The notes beneath the pieces are model-generated. The model did no database searches. It saw only the letters and a program-made list of their open reading frames with translations, and had not been told where the DNA came from. DNA of 64,000 nt from an uncultured Pleomorphomonas sp. (GTDB taxonomy: Bacteria; Pseudomonadota; Alphaproteobacteria; Rhizobiales; Pleomorphomonadaceae). Positions 1 through 8,162 of this stretch are shown one piece after another. Positions within the stretch are counted from its first letter, which is position 1; every line of letters starts with the position of its first letter. Position numbers and translations under genes: made by a program. Location of the stretch: assembly GCA_937868725.1 (NCBI GenBank), contig CALMMQ010000106.1:21950-85949 (forward strand). Reading direction: 5' to 3'.

Positions 1-210
1 ACGCGCAAGCGCGAGCATTCGCGCAAGCCCGACGAACAGTATCCGCTGATCGAGAGCTGTTCGCCCGGCCCCTACCTCGAGCTGTTCGGGCGGGGCTTGC
101 GGCCGGGCTGGAGCGTCTGGGGCAATCAGGCCGACGCCGATTACGCCCCGACCTGGTCCACCTACGCCCACAACTCGGCGGCGCCCGTCGAGGGCGACGG
201 CGACGGCTGA
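1..210 (+). CDS. MT-A70 family adenine methyltransferase, C-terminal fragment
   Basis: The reading frame is open from the first base and stops at 208-210, so only the last 69 residues of a longer protein are visible. They contain EHSRKPDE, then SPGPYLELFGR and a WSVWGNQ stretch, which is the typical tail of MT-A70 N6-adenine methyltransferases; the catalytic DPPW motif would lie upstream, outside the window. The stop codon precedes the IS1-family element at 230, so the insertion did not truncate the gene. The prophage carries a separate MT-A70 gene at 36593-37189. Whether this copy is a host or phage-remnant gene cannot be told from the fragment. Confidence 0.75.
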   Translation, partial: TRKREHSRKPDEQYPLIESCSPGPYLELFGRGLRPGWSVWGNQADADYAPTWSTYAHNSAAPVEGDGDG

Positions 211-229
211 ACAGCCGGTCCGGCGGCCG

Positions 230-248
230 GGTAGTGTCTCAGTTTGAA
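230..248. repeat. Left terminal inverted repeat of the IS1-family element
   Basis: The 19 bases read ggtagtgtctcagtttgaa and are the exact reverse complement of 2783-2801. The flanking ggcggccg at 222-229 is the left copy of the target duplication. Confidence 0.9.
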
Positions 249-322
249 ATTTGGCCCTCTTGACGAGCGCCACACGATGGCCGAATCCCGTGTTATGCTA
301 AGCGCAAAGCATGGAGGTGATC

Positions 323-529
323 ATGTCTCGCCTATCAAACTCTGACTACAAAATCCTAGATGCGTTTATGCGGGCGGTATTGACTCGCGTTGAAAGCGGC
401 AAGTCAGGCGTCCCCGATGCGCTAGCGGATATTATGCATCCCCTGACCGCATGGGATAATGGGAATGAACAGGAATTTTCTCCGTGGATGAAGCTGAAGC
501 TGGTGGAATGGACGGAACAAAATGCCTAA
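323..529 (+). CDS. Hypothetical protein, IS passenger gene 1
   Basis: This 68-residue acidic protein (MSRLSNSDYKILDAFMRAV...) is not recognised. The ATG at 323 is preferred over the in-frame ATG at 311 because an excellent Shine-Dalgarno sequence, ggaggtga, lies at 313-320. Its 3' end overlaps the next gene by 8 bases, so the two are probably translationally coupled. It lies about 75 bp inside the IS and reads toward the transposase. No membrane segment or known motif is visible. Function is unknown; the operon context suggests it works with the AKGG/P63C proteins downstream. Confidence 0.6.
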   Translation: MSRLSNSDYKILDAFMRAVLTRVESGKSGVPDALADIMHPLTAWDNGNEQEFSPWMKLKLVEWTEQNA

Positions 530-755
530 GGGCCCCAAGGGCGAGAAGCGCCCCGCCGACGTGATCGGCAACGCCGTCCACATCATGCGCATTGCGACGG
601 GCGAGGTCGAGGAAGCCTCGCCCATCGATGACGGCAAGGATCCCGCTGCGAAGGCGCTCGGGGCGAAGGGTGGACGCGCACGAGCGGACGCTATGACGCC
701 GGAGCGCAGGGCGGAGATTGCCAAGGCGGCGGCGGCGAAGCGGTGGGGGAGATAG
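522..755 (+). CDS. Small basic AKGG-motif protein, IS passenger gene 2
   Basis: This 77-residue protein has a C-terminal module GAKGGRARADAMTPERRAEI followed by AKAAAAKRWGR. A closely similar module (SKGGKARAEKLSAEQRSDIAK, ending SRWA) forms residues 13-42 of the P63C protein encoded next. The composition is basic and alanine-rich, which would suit nucleic-acid or partner binding, but that is inference. The start overlaps the preceding gene. The stop codon falls inside the first copy of a repeated agcaagcatg motif (754-822) that separates this gene from the P63C gene. It may be a cognate small partner or regulator of the P63C protein. Confidence 0.65.
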   Translation: MPKGPKGEKRPADVIGNAVHIMRIATGEVEEASPIDDGKDPAAKALGAKGGRARADAMTPERRAEIAKAAAAKRWGR

Positions 756-822
756 CAAGCATGCACCTGCTGCTGCTTGCATGCTTGCTACACCTATGAT
801 AGCAAGCATGCAAGCAAGCATG
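754..822. promoter_or_regulatory. Cluster of agcaagcatg repeats upstream of the P63C gene
   Basis: The motif agcaagcatgc occurs at 754-764, inverted at 779-789, direct again at 801-811, and as aagcaagcatg at 812-822. The first and second copies form an 11-bp inverted repeat with a short spacer. The cluster fills the gap between the AKGG gene and the P63C start at 833, so it is well placed for an operator. The binding protein is unknown. Confidence 0.55.
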
Positions 823-832
823 GGGGGAGAAT

Positions 833-1873
833 ATGAAGGATCTCTTCGACCAGGAAATAACACCTCAGTCAAAAGGCGGTAAGGCACGTGCTGAAAAGCT
901 ATCTGCCGAACAGCGCAGTGATATTGCAAAAAAAGCCGCCACATCTCGATGGGCAACTGAAGAAGACGTCTTGCAAGCAAGCCACGGATCAAGTGACCGT
1001 CCATTAATTATCGGAGATTTGCGAATTCCTTGCTACGTATTGAAAGATGGCCGGCGGGTTCTTTCACTTGGTGGCATGATCGACGCGTTGGGAATGTCAA
1101 AGGGAAGCGGTACCCCAGGGCGGGGTGATAGACTGGTCCAATTTGCGGCATCAAAGACTATTTCTCCTTACCTTTCCAATGACTTAATCAGGATGATGAA
1201 TGAGCCTATTCGGTTTCGCGCTCCATCCGGGGGATCGATGGCATATGGCTACGAGGCCACGATCCTGCCGGAAGTCTGCGATGCAGTATTGCGTGCGAGA
1301 CAGGAAGGAGTGTTATTGCGAAGGCAGAGTCATATCGCCGAAAGATGCGAGATTCTAGTTAGAGGTCTTGCGCGTGTCGGGATTATTGCGCTTGTCGATG
1401 AAGCGACTGGATATCAGGAGCTACGCGATAGAACTGCGCTAGAAGAAATATTGAATAAATATATTTCTAATGAGCTCCAAAAATGGACAAAAACATTTCC
1501 AGATGACTATTTTACGAATATATTCAGGTTGCGTAAATGGAAGATGCCAAACCTTCCAACAGCGCGCCCAGGTGCGATAGCTGCTTTTACGAAGGATATT
1601 GTTTATTCCCGATTGGCTCCAGGTGTGCTTGCGGAGTTAGAGGAAAAAATCCCAACAGATGGGCACGGGAGACGCAAGGCTAAGTTATTTCAGGGCCTCA
1701 CATCGGATCACGGCCATCCTAAACTGAAAGAGCATTTAAACGACGTCGTTTTATTGATGAAAGCATCAGATCAATGGACAGAATTTAGAAAGCTTCTGGA
1801 TCGAGTCAAGCCGCGCATCAGCGCGCCAGGTGAACTGCCATATTACACCGGCGAACCTGATAAAAAATCTTGA
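833..1873 (+). CDS. P63C-domain protein, IS passenger gene 3
   Basis: The protein has 346 residues. The N terminus carries the KGGKARAEKLSAEQ...SRWA module shared with the preceding small protein. The central and C-terminal parts match the P63C domain, named after phage Mx8 p63: around residues 195-245 it has ATGYQELRDRTALEEILNKY and KTFPDDYFTNIFRLRKW. The domain's biochemical role is not established. The ATG at 833 has a ggggggaga ribosome site. The gene is clearly AT-richer than the chromosomal genes around the element, a sign of foreign origin. It ends about 30 bp before the transposase start. The domain call is from memory of the family's sequence pattern. Confidence 0.75.
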   Translation: MKDLFDQEITPQSKGGKARAEKLSAEQRSDIAKKAATSRWATEEDVLQASHGSSDRPLIIGDLRIPCYVLKDGRRVLSLGGMIDALGMSKGSGTPGRGDRLVQFAASKTISPYLSNDLIRMMNEPIRFRAPSGGSMAYGYEATILPEVCDAVLRARQEGVLLRRQSHIAERCEILVRGLARVGIIALVDEATGYQELRDRTALEEILNKYISNELQKWTKTFPDDYFTNIFRLRKWKMPNLPTARPGAIAAFTKDIVYSRLAPGVLAELEEKIPTDGHGRRKAKLFQGLTSDHGHPKLKEHLNDVVLLMKASDQWTEFRKLLDRVKPRISAPGELPYYTGEPDKKS

Positions 1874-1904
1874 CGGTAAGCATGAAAGTTCATATTGTAT
1901 GGGC

Positions 1905-2792
1905 ATGAACAAGCTGCCTGTGACCAAGCGCGCCCAAATCCTCAACATGCTCTGCGAGGGATCATCCATGCGGTCGATCTCACGTGTGGCGGATGTGTCG
2001 ATCAACACCGTTTCGAAGCTGCTTGAGGATGCCGGCGAGTTTTGTGCGGCGTTCCATGACGAGAATGTTCGGGGCGTGAAGGCGAGGCGAGTCCAGGTCG
2101 ATGAAATCTGGTCATTCGTCTACGCCAAGCAAAAGAACGTTGCCGACGCCAAAGCTGCCCCTGACGGCGCTGGCGATGCGTGGACGTGGACGGCACTTGA
2201 TGCCGATAGCAAGTTGGTCGTGTCGTTCTTCGTCGGTGGCCGCGACGGAGATTGCGCCAAGTGGTTCATGGACGACGTGGCGTCCCGTCTGGCAACGCGC
2301 GTTCAACTGACCAGCGACGGGCACAAGGCATACCTCGAAGCCGTCGAGGGTGCTTTTGGCTGCGATGTGGACTATGCACAGTTGGTCAAAATCTACGGCG
2401 CCGCGCCTGAGAGCGCCAAGGGGCGGTACAGCCCCGCTGAATGCACTGGCATCAAGAAGACTCCGGTTGAAGGCAACCCCGATCCGAAGCACATCAGCAC
2501 GAGTTACGTAGAGCGCGCCAACCTGACCATGCGCATGTCAATGCGCCGGTTCACTCGCCTGACAAACGCCTTTTCGAAGAAGCTCGAAAACCACGTCCAC
2601 ATGATCGCGATCTATACAGTCTGGTACAACTGGATGCGCATCCACAAGACGCTTCGTGTTGCACCGGCAATGGCCGCTGGTCTGACGGATAAGCTCATGG
2701 GCTGGGACGATCTGATTGCGGCGATGGATGCGGCTGAGCAGCCGAAGAAGCGCGGCCCCTACAAAAAGCGCGGCGATGAAAATTCAAACTGA
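1905..2792 (+). CDS. IS1-family transposase
   Basis: The 295-residue protein starts MNKLPVTKRAQILNMLCEGS, with an N-terminal helix-turn-helix of the form SMRSISRVADVSINTVSKLL that would bind the inverted repeats. The DDE catalytic region contains VQVDEIWSFV, LTSDGHKAYL and a C-terminal STSYVERANLTMRM. It is much longer than the InsAB' product of IS1 itself but typical of the single-ORF IS1 subgroup. The ATG at 1905 is preferred to an upstream in-frame start at 1830, which would overlap the P63C gene. The stop codon lies inside the right inverted repeat. The frame is intact, so the element may be mobile. Confidence 0.9.
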   Translation: MNKLPVTKRAQILNMLCEGSSMRSISRVADVSINTVSKLLEDAGEFCAAFHDENVRGVKARRVQVDEIWSFVYAKQKNVADAKAAPDGAGDAWTWTALDADSKLVVSFFVGGRDGDCAKWFMDDVASRLATRVQLTSDGHKAYLEAVEGAFGCDVDYAQLVKIYGAAPESAKGRYSPAECTGIKKTPVEGNPDPKHISTSYVERANLTMRMSMRRFTRLTNAFSKKLENHVHMIAIYTVWYNWMRIHKTLRVAPAMAAGLTDKLMGWDDLIAAMDAAEQPKKRGPYKKRGDENSN

Positions 2793-2801
2793 GACACTAC
2801 C
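2783..2801. repeat. Right terminal inverted repeat of the IS1-family element
   Basis: The 19 bases ttcaaactgagacactacc are the exact reverse complement of 230-248. They overlap the end of the transposase gene and are followed by ggcggccg at 2802-2809, the right copy of the target duplication. Confidence 0.9.
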
Positions 2802-2816
2802 GGCGGCCGCCGAGGC

Positions 2817-2845
2817 TGGACAATCCACGGGCAGTTGCCTAAAAG
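2817..2845 (+). promoter_or_regulatory. Candidate thrS promoter
   Basis: TGGACA at 2817-2822 and TAAAAG at 2840-2845 are 17 bp apart, 62 bp before the thrS start. They lie downstream of the IS right end, so the insertion would leave this promoter in place. The assignment rests on hexamer similarity only. Confidence 0.35.
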
Positions 2846-2907
2846 CGGACCGGTTTAGCCCCGCTTACCCGCGTTGTCTGCGGGAGTGAGCAACAAAAGG
2901 ACCCGAA

Positions 2908-4869
2908 ATGATCCATGTGACTTTCCCGGATGGTTCGGTGCGCGAGTTCGCCGCCGGCATCTCCGGCGCCGAAATCGCTGCCGGCATCTCCAAATCGCTC
3001 GCCAAGAAAGCCGTCGCCATGACGGTCGACGGCGTGCTGGCCGATCTCAAGGATGCCATCACCGCCGACGCGCGGTTCGAGATCGTGACGCGCGATGATC
3101 CGCGCGCTCTCGAACTGATCCGCCATGACGCGGCCCACGTGATGGCCGAAGCTGTGCAGGAGCTGTTCCCCGGCACGCAGGTGACCATCGGCCCGGTGAT
3201 CGAGAACGGCTTCTATTACGATTTCTTCCGACCGGAAGGCCCGTTCACCACCGACGATCTGCCGAAGATCGAGGCGAAGATGCGCGAGATCATCGCTCGC
3301 GACGCGTCCATCACCAAGGAAGTGTGGACGCGCGATCAGGCCCGCGAATGGTTCTCGGCCAAGGGCGAGGCGTTCAAGGTCGAGCTCATCGATTCCATCC
3401 CCGACGCGCAGGACCTCAAGATCTACCGTCAGGGCCAGTGGCTCGACCTCTGCCGCGGCCCGCACATGCCCTCGACCGCCAAGATCGGTTCGGCTTTCAA
3501 GCTGATGAAGGTGGCCGGCGCCTACTGGCGCGGCGATTCGAGCCGCGAGATGCTGACGCGCATCTACGCCACCGCCTGGCAGACCGAGGACGACCTCAAG
3601 GCCTACCTGACCATGCTTGAAGAAGCCGAGAAGCGCGATCATCGCCGCCTCGGCCGCGAGATGGACCTGTTCCACTTCCAGGAAGAAGGTCCGGGCGTGG
3701 TGTTCTGGCACGCCAAGGGCTGGTCGATGTTCCAGGAGTTGACGGCCTACATGCGCCGGCGTCTCAAGGGCGACTATCTCGAGGTCAACGCGCCGCAGGT
3801 GCTCGACAAGGTGCTGTGGGAGACCTCCGGCCACTGGGGCTGGTACAAGGAAAACATGTTCGCCGTGCAGTCGGCCGGCGATGAGGCCGAGGACAAGCGC
3901 ATCTTCGCGCTGAAGCCGATGAACTGCCCCGGCCACATCCAGATCTTCAAGCACGGTCTCAAGAGCTACCGCGATCTGCCGATGCGCCTTGCCGAGTTCG
4001 GCGCGGTGCACCGCTACGAGCCGTCGGGCGCCATGCACGGGCTGATGCGCGTGCGCGGCTTCACGCAGGACGACGCCCACATCTTCTGCACCGAGGCCGA
4101 CATGGCCGCCGAGTGCATGAAGATCAACGACCTCATCCTGTCGGTGTATGAGGATTTCGGCTTCTCCGAGATCATGGTCAAGCTGTCGACCCGGCCGGAA
4201 AAGCGCGTCGGTTCGGACGATCTCTGGGATCACGCCGAAGAGGTGATGACGCGCGTGCTCGGCGAGATCGCCGAGAAGTCGGGCGGCCGCATCAAGACCG
4301 GCATCAACCCGGGCGAGGGGGCCTTCTACGGCCCGAAGTTCGAATACACGCTGCGTGACGCCATCGGCCGCGAGTGGCAGTGCGGCACGACGCAGGTCGA
4401 CTTCAACCTGCCGGAGCGCTTCGGTGCCTTCTACGTCGATGCCGACGGCGGCAAGAAGACGCCGGTGATGATCCACCGCGCCATCTGCGGTTCGATGGAG
4501 CGCTTCCTCGGCATTCTCATCGAGAACTTCGCCGGTCACTTCCCGCTGTGGTTCGCCCCCTCGCAGGTGATGGTCACCACCATCACCTCGGAGGCCGACG
4601 ACTACGCCCGGTCGGTGTACCAGCGGCTGCTGCGCCTCGGCGTCCGCGCCGAACTCGACATCCGCAACGAGAAGATCAACTACAAGGTCCGCGAGCACTC
4701 GCTGGCCAAGATCCCGATGATCTTCGTCTGCGGCAAGCGTGAGGCGGAAGAGGGGACGGTCAACATCCGCACCCTCGGCTCGCAGCATCCGAAGTCGATG
4801 AGCCTCGACGAGGCCTGCGCCATGCTGAAGGCCGAGATCGTGCCGCCGGACGTCAAGCGTCTGGCCTGA
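2908..4869 (+). CDS. thrS: Threonine-tRNA ligase
   Basis: This 653-residue cytoplasmic class II aminoacyl-tRNA synthetase activates threonine with ATP and charges tRNA-Thr. The N terminus is a TGS domain ([14 protein letters not shown]). It is followed by the editing domain, with the HDAAHV motif near residue 72, then the catalytic core with the NCPGH zinc/active-site motif and the motif 2 region [21 protein letters not shown], and a C-terminal anticodon-binding domain ending at VKRLA. The length matches the family (about 640). It appears monocistronic: the IS lies upstream and a strong terminator follows. A long antisense frame across it is a codon-bias shadow. Confidence 0.97.
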   Translation: MIHVTFPDGSVREFAAGISGAEIAAGISKSLAKKAVAMTVDGVLADLKDAITADARFEIVTRDDPRALELIRHDAAHVMAEAVQELFPGTQVTIGPVIENGFYYDFFRPEGPFTTDDLPKIEAKMREIIARDASITKEVWTRDQAREWFSAKGEAFKVELIDSIPDAQDLKIYRQGQWLDLCRGPHMPSTAKIGSAFKLMKVAGAYWRGDSSREMLTRIYATAWQTEDDLKAYLTMLEEAEKRDHRRLGREMDLFHFQEEGPGVVFWHAKGWSMFQELTAYMRRRLKGDYLEVNAPQVLDKVLWETSGHWGWYKENMFAVQSAGDEAEDKRIFALKPMNCPGHIQIFKHGLKSYRDLPMRLAEFGAVHRYEPSGAMHGLMRVRGFTQDDAHIFCTEADMAAECMKINDLILSVYEDFGFSEIMVKLSTRPEKRVGSDDLWDHAEEVMTRVLGEIAEKSGGRIKTGINPGEGAFYGPKFEYTLRDAIGREWQCGTTQVDFNLPERFGAFYVDADGGKKTPVMIHRAICGSMERFLGILIENFAGHFPLWFAPSQVMVTTITSEADDYARSVYQRLLRLGVRAELDIRNEKINYKVREHSLAKIPMIFVCGKREAEEGTVNIRTLGSQHPKSMSLDEACAMLKAEIVPPDVKRLA

Positions 4870-4895
4870 TCGCCGGCGATCCACCCCGCATACGA

Positions 4896-4921
4896 AAAGG
4901 CCCGGAGCGATCCGGGCCTTT
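4896..4921 (+). terminator. Rho-independent terminator after thrS
   Basis: A perfect hairpin pairs aaaggcccgga (4896-4906) with tccgggccttt (4911-4921) around a 4-base loop. The A and T tracts make it usable in both directions, so it can also stop the leftward gene at 4943-5125. Confidence 0.85.
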
Positions 4922-4942
4922 GGCATTTCCGTGGTGTCCAGC

Positions 4943-5125
4943 TCAGGCGGGGGTGCAGGTCATGCCGTTGCGCTGGGCATTGTCGATGCAGTCCTGCCTG
5001 TTGCTGTAGCCTTGCGACGAGGCGCCGACGATGCGGCCGTTCGAGGCCGTCCGCCGCCAGCGCCAGCCGTCATTGGCCAGATAGATTTCCCAAGTGTCGC
5101 CGTTCTTGTCCTTGCAGCTTGCCAT
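4943..5125 (-). CDS. Small YegP/DUF1508-like protein
   Basis: The 60-residue product MASCKDKNGDTWEIYLANDG...WRWRRTASNGRIVGASSQGYSNRQDCIDNAQRNG fits a single DUF1508 (YegP) repeat: a strand pattern with WRWR, followed by the SSQGYSNRQDC turn and a short helix. Most members have one or two such repeats; function is unknown. The start at 5125 is chosen because a ggaggaaacc ribosome site precedes it; an upstream in-frame ATG would add 22 unlikely residues. It converges with thrS and shares its terminator. Confidence 0.75.
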   Translation of the reverse strand: MASCKDKNGDTWEIYLANDGWRWRRTASNGRIVGASSQGYSNRQDCIDNAQRNGMTCTPA

Positions 5126-5225
5126 GGTTTCCTCCATTGGATGCAACCATGATGGGCTAGCACGCCGACGAGACGACGTTCCAGAAACCATATAAACGCC
5201 TGGGTTGTATCGCTTCGCTCGCGCT

Positions 5226-7229
5226 TCATGCTGCGACGCGATTGAGGAATGCCTCGATGACGCGTTCGAGCTCGCGCGTTTCGCTCATCACCGTATCGGC
5301 GGCGGCTTCGACGAGGCGGGCGGTTTCCGCCGTGGTGCCGATGGCCTCGACGACGTGGCCGACGTTCTGCGTCACGGTCTGGGTGTTGCTGGCCGCTTCC
5401 GTCACCGACCGGCTGATCTCGGTGGTCGAGGCTTCCTGCTCCTCCACCGCCGAGGCGATGTTGAGCGTGGCGGTGTTGACATCCTCCATGATGGCGGCAA
5501 TGGCGCGGATGGAGGTGACGGCCTCGCCGGTGGATGCCTGCATGTCGGCGATCTGGTTGGCCACCTCGGCGGTGGCACGGGCGGTCTGGTCGGCCAGTTG
5601 CTTGACTTCTGAGGCGACGACGGAGAAGCCGCGCCCGGCTTCTCCGGCCCGGGCGGCCTCGATGGCGGCGTTGAGGGCCAGAAGGTTGGTCTGCTCGGCG
5701 ATGGTCCGAATCATCGTCACCACCTGGCCGACGCGGGTGGCGGCTTCGGCGAGAGCGGCCACCTGTTCGTTGGTACGGCGGGCCCCTTCGGTGGCCGAGA
5801 CGATGACCGTCGTGGTCTTCTGCACGTGGCCGGAGATTTCGCCGATCGAGGAGGCAAGTTCCTCGGCGGCACCGGCGACCACGGCCACCTTGGCCGACGC
5901 GCCGTTGGCGGCGGTGGCGACATTGCTGGCCCGGTTGTCGGTTTCGGTGGCCGCGGCGAGCAGGCGTTCGGCCACCTCGCTCATGCCGGCCATGGTCGAG
6001 CCGACGCTGTGGCTGAGGCGCTCGGCGGCAGCGCGGAAATCGCGCACGGCGACATCGAACTCCTGTTGCCGGGACTGGCGGCGGGCGACGTCCTGGCGCT
6101 GCTCTTCCTCAAGGCGGGCCTTGGCGATCTCGCTCTCCTGGAACACCGCCAGCGTCCGGGCCATGGCGCCGATCTCGTCGCCGCGTTCGGTGCCCTCGAT
6201 GGTGGCGGGCCGACCGCTGGCCAGGATCTCCATGATCTGACGCAGGCGGACGAGCGGCCGGGTGATGGAGCGGCTGAGGCGCCAGGATACGACGAGGCCA
6301 GCGAAGGCGGCGGCGGGAATGGCGATCAGCATGAACAGGATGGCGAAGGCCTTGCCGGCCTCGAGCTTGGCCTTGGCGGCGGTGTCGATGGCGTCGGCCG
6401 ACGAGGCGATGCTCTGGGTCAGCGGCCCGACGAGGTCGAAGGCCAGACTGCTCTGATCGGCGATGCGCAGCCACTCGCCATAGGCGCCGGAGTAGGCCGC
6501 GAGGCTGTCGGAATGGGCGGTAACCAGCGTCTTCAACTTGGCCTTGGCGGCATCGTCGAGCGGCGTCTTGTCGAGTTCGCGGGTGAAGCGGCCGACGGCG
6601 GCGTTGAAGTTGCCGCCGGAAACGTCGTCGTGGCGCAGCATGATCTCGGCACGGGCCTGATTGATCTGGGCGAAGGCCTGGGCGACACGCACCGTGTCGG
6701 GGTTCTGGCCGCTGCGCGTCGTCTTGTTGAGCTCGGTACGCAGGTCGCCGAAGCTGCGGGTCATATCGCCGCGCAGACCCTCGTCGTCGGTCATGCCGAG
6801 GCGTTGCTGTTTGGTCAGCAGCTGGTCGAACTGACCGGCGACGGCGGTTGCGAGTTCGCCGAGTCGGCCGGCGTCTTCGGTGGCGACGCCGAGCCGGCGG
6901 GCCTCGTCGCCGAGCTCGCCGATGGCCGCGCGCGCCCGGGCGATGAGATCGCCGATCTTGCCGGCTCGCTCGGTGGACGGCTGCAGCATGAAGACGCGCT
7001 CGCTGGCCATCAGCTCGAAGGCGAGCGATTGGGCGCCAATGGCCTTGCGTTCGAGGTTGGCGGCGGTGGTGGCGGTGCTTTGCAGATCGGTCATCGTCTT
7101 GACCGAATAGGCCGACACGCCGGCCACGGTGGCCAGACCGGTCATCCAGGCCACGGACAGCAGGACGACTCGGGCGCGAATGCTCAAATTGACGGAGGGG
7201 ACAGGCAGTTTTTGGAACAGTTCGAACAT
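5226..7229 (-). CDS. Methyl-accepting chemotaxis protein
   Basis: This 667-residue transmembrane receptor has TM1 at about residues 21-43, a periplasmic helical sensor region (44-293), TM2 at 294-316, a HAMP linker at about 314-370, and a long cytoplasmic coiled-coil signalling domain. The highly conserved hairpin tip lies near residues 507-549 ([20 protein letters not shown] and the following [15 protein letters not shown]). It would report to CheA/CheW and be methylated by CheR. The ligand cannot be told; the sensor region is of the helical-bundle kind. No che genes are adjacent, so it is an orphan receptor transcribed against its neighbours. Confidence 0.93.
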   Translation of the reverse strand: MFELFQKLPVPSVNLSIRARVVLLSVAWMTGLATVAGVSAYSVKTMTDLQSTATTAANLERKAIGAQSLAFELMASERVFMLQPSTERAGKIGDLIARARAAIGELGDEARRLGVATEDAGRLGELATAVAGQFDQLLTKQQRLGMTDDEGLRGDMTRSFGDLRTELNKTTRSGQNPDTVRVAQAFAQINQARAEIMLRHDDVSGGNFNAAVGRFTRELDKTPLDDAAKAKLKTLVTAHSDSLAAYSGAYGEWLRIADQSSLAFDLVGPLTQSIASSADAIDTAAKAKLEAGKAFAILFMLIAIPAAAFAGLVVSWRLSRSITRPLVRLRQIMEILASGRPATIEGTERGDEIGAMARTLAVFQESEIAKARLEEEQRQDVARRQSRQQEFDVAVRDFRAAAERLSHSVGSTMAGMSEVAERLLAAATETDNRASNVATAANGASAKVAVVAGAAEELASSIGEISGHVQKTTTVIVSATEGARRTNEQVAALAEAATRVGQVVTMIRTIAEQTNLLALNAAIEAARAGEAGRGFSVVASEVKQLADQTARATAEVANQIADMQASTGEAVTSIRAIAAIMEDVNTATLNIASAVEEQEASTTEISRSVTEAASNTQTVTQNVGHVVEAIGTTAETARLVEAAADTVMSETRELERVIEAFLNRVAA

Positions 7230-7516
7230 TGCCGCAAGGGCTCCCTGATCTGTTCGATCATTATGGGGTGATTGATGGCATTCGACATGGCCGAGTTTAA
7301 CAGAACACTAAAATTCGTGCCAAAAAGGTAGATAGCAACAGCAATTCCAGGTCTGGCCTATCTAGAATTATTCTTTCTATTGCCTTTGCTCAGGCTCTAG
7401 GCACTTGAGTGATGCCTTTTGGAGCATTTATTCGGCTACCCAATCGGGCCATCGCTGGACAAGGCCTCGGGCTCGTGCTATATAAGTTAGTATATGATAA
7501 TGTACGGATGTGAGAC

Positions 7517-7867
7517 ATGATCAAGGAATGGCCTGAAACTGCCAAGTACCTCTCTGGTGAACTCAAGAACCTGCGCGCCGGTGCCCCCGACGTCATGAAG
7601 GCCTTCAGCGCCATGGCGCAGGCGGCGCTGGCGCCCAAGGCACTCGACACCAAGACCAAGGAGTTGATTTCCTTGGCCATCGGCGTCGCCGTGCGCTGCG
7701 ACGACTGCATCGCCTTCCACACCAAGGCGGCGCTGGCCGCCGGCGCCACCGACGAGGAGATCTGGGAGACGCTCGGCACCGCCATCTACATGGGCGCCGG
7801 TCCGTCGGTGATGTATGCCTCGCACGCGCTCGGAGCCTTCAACCAGTTCAAGGACGCCGCCAAGTAA
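7517..7867 (+). CDS. Carboxymuconolactone decarboxylase / AhpD-like family protein
   Basis: The 116-residue protein is of the CMD family. The motif RCDDCIAFHTKAAL gives a CxxC pair at C61 and C64 with H68, preceded by E49, the arrangement of AhpD-type alkylhydroperoxidases that reduce peroxide through a thiol relay. The single-domain length fits small CMD proteins. Upstream (7480-7500) is an AT-rich stretch with a possible -10 TATGAT at 7493-7498 but no clear -35. A terminator follows at 7918-7942, so it is probably monocistronic. The precise substrate is unknown. Confidence 0.85.
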   Translation: MIKEWPETAKYLSGELKNLRAGAPDVMKAFSAMAQAALAPKALDTKTKELISLAIGVAVRCDDCIAFHTKAALAAGATDEEIWETLGTAIYMGAGPSVMYASHALGAFNQFKDAAK

Positions 7868-7917
7868 CGTTCCCGCCGCCGGGTGACCGGCTGGCAGCTG
7901 ACCGGCGACAACGGGTT

Positions 7918-7942
7918 CGGGCCATCGTCCGGGCCCGTTTTT
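7918..7942 (+). terminator. Rho-independent terminator after the CMD gene
   Basis: Hairpin cgggcc (7918-7923) with ggcccg (7932-7937) is followed by a run of five T. It lies 50 bp past the stop codon at 7867. Confidence 0.75.
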
Positions 7943-8162
7943 CATTGCCGTCGGCGTCCTTGGACGTCGTTGCCTCATGGGGGGGTGATCGTGGCGGCAC
8001 CGGCCAATGCGACAAGGCCTTGCCGATGCTGCTTCAGGCGGGCGCAGCACCGCGCTTCCGGGGGGAGGCGGGCAAAAAGCGGCGCTGTTCGATCACAAAT
8101 TTGCGTGGGACAGCGTTTTCGTCTTCCCGTATGGTTGGGCGCCAACAATCGGAAACGACACC

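Larger units (their letters stand above)
230..2801 (+). mobile_element. IS1-family insertion sequence with passenger genes
   Basis: The element starts with GGTAGTGTCTCAG and ends with the exact 19-bp inverted repeat (230-248 and 2783-2801). It is flanked by ggcggccg at 222-229 and 2802-2809, an 8-bp target duplication; because of one ambiguous base it can also be read as 18-bp repeats with a 9-bp duplication. Ends starting GGT and 8-9 bp duplications fit the IS1 family. It carries an IS1-type DDE transposase at its right end and three passenger genes on the same strand, so it is a long member of a family whose simplest elements are under 1 kb. Both ends and the transposase frame are intact, so it looks recently active. 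Confidence 0.9.

Noticed and set aside
2839..4926. Long antisense open frame (695 codons) across thrS
   Set aside because: It mirrors codon bias of a high-GC gene; composition is histidine/arginine/leucine-rich without any domain, and thrS is certain on the other strand.
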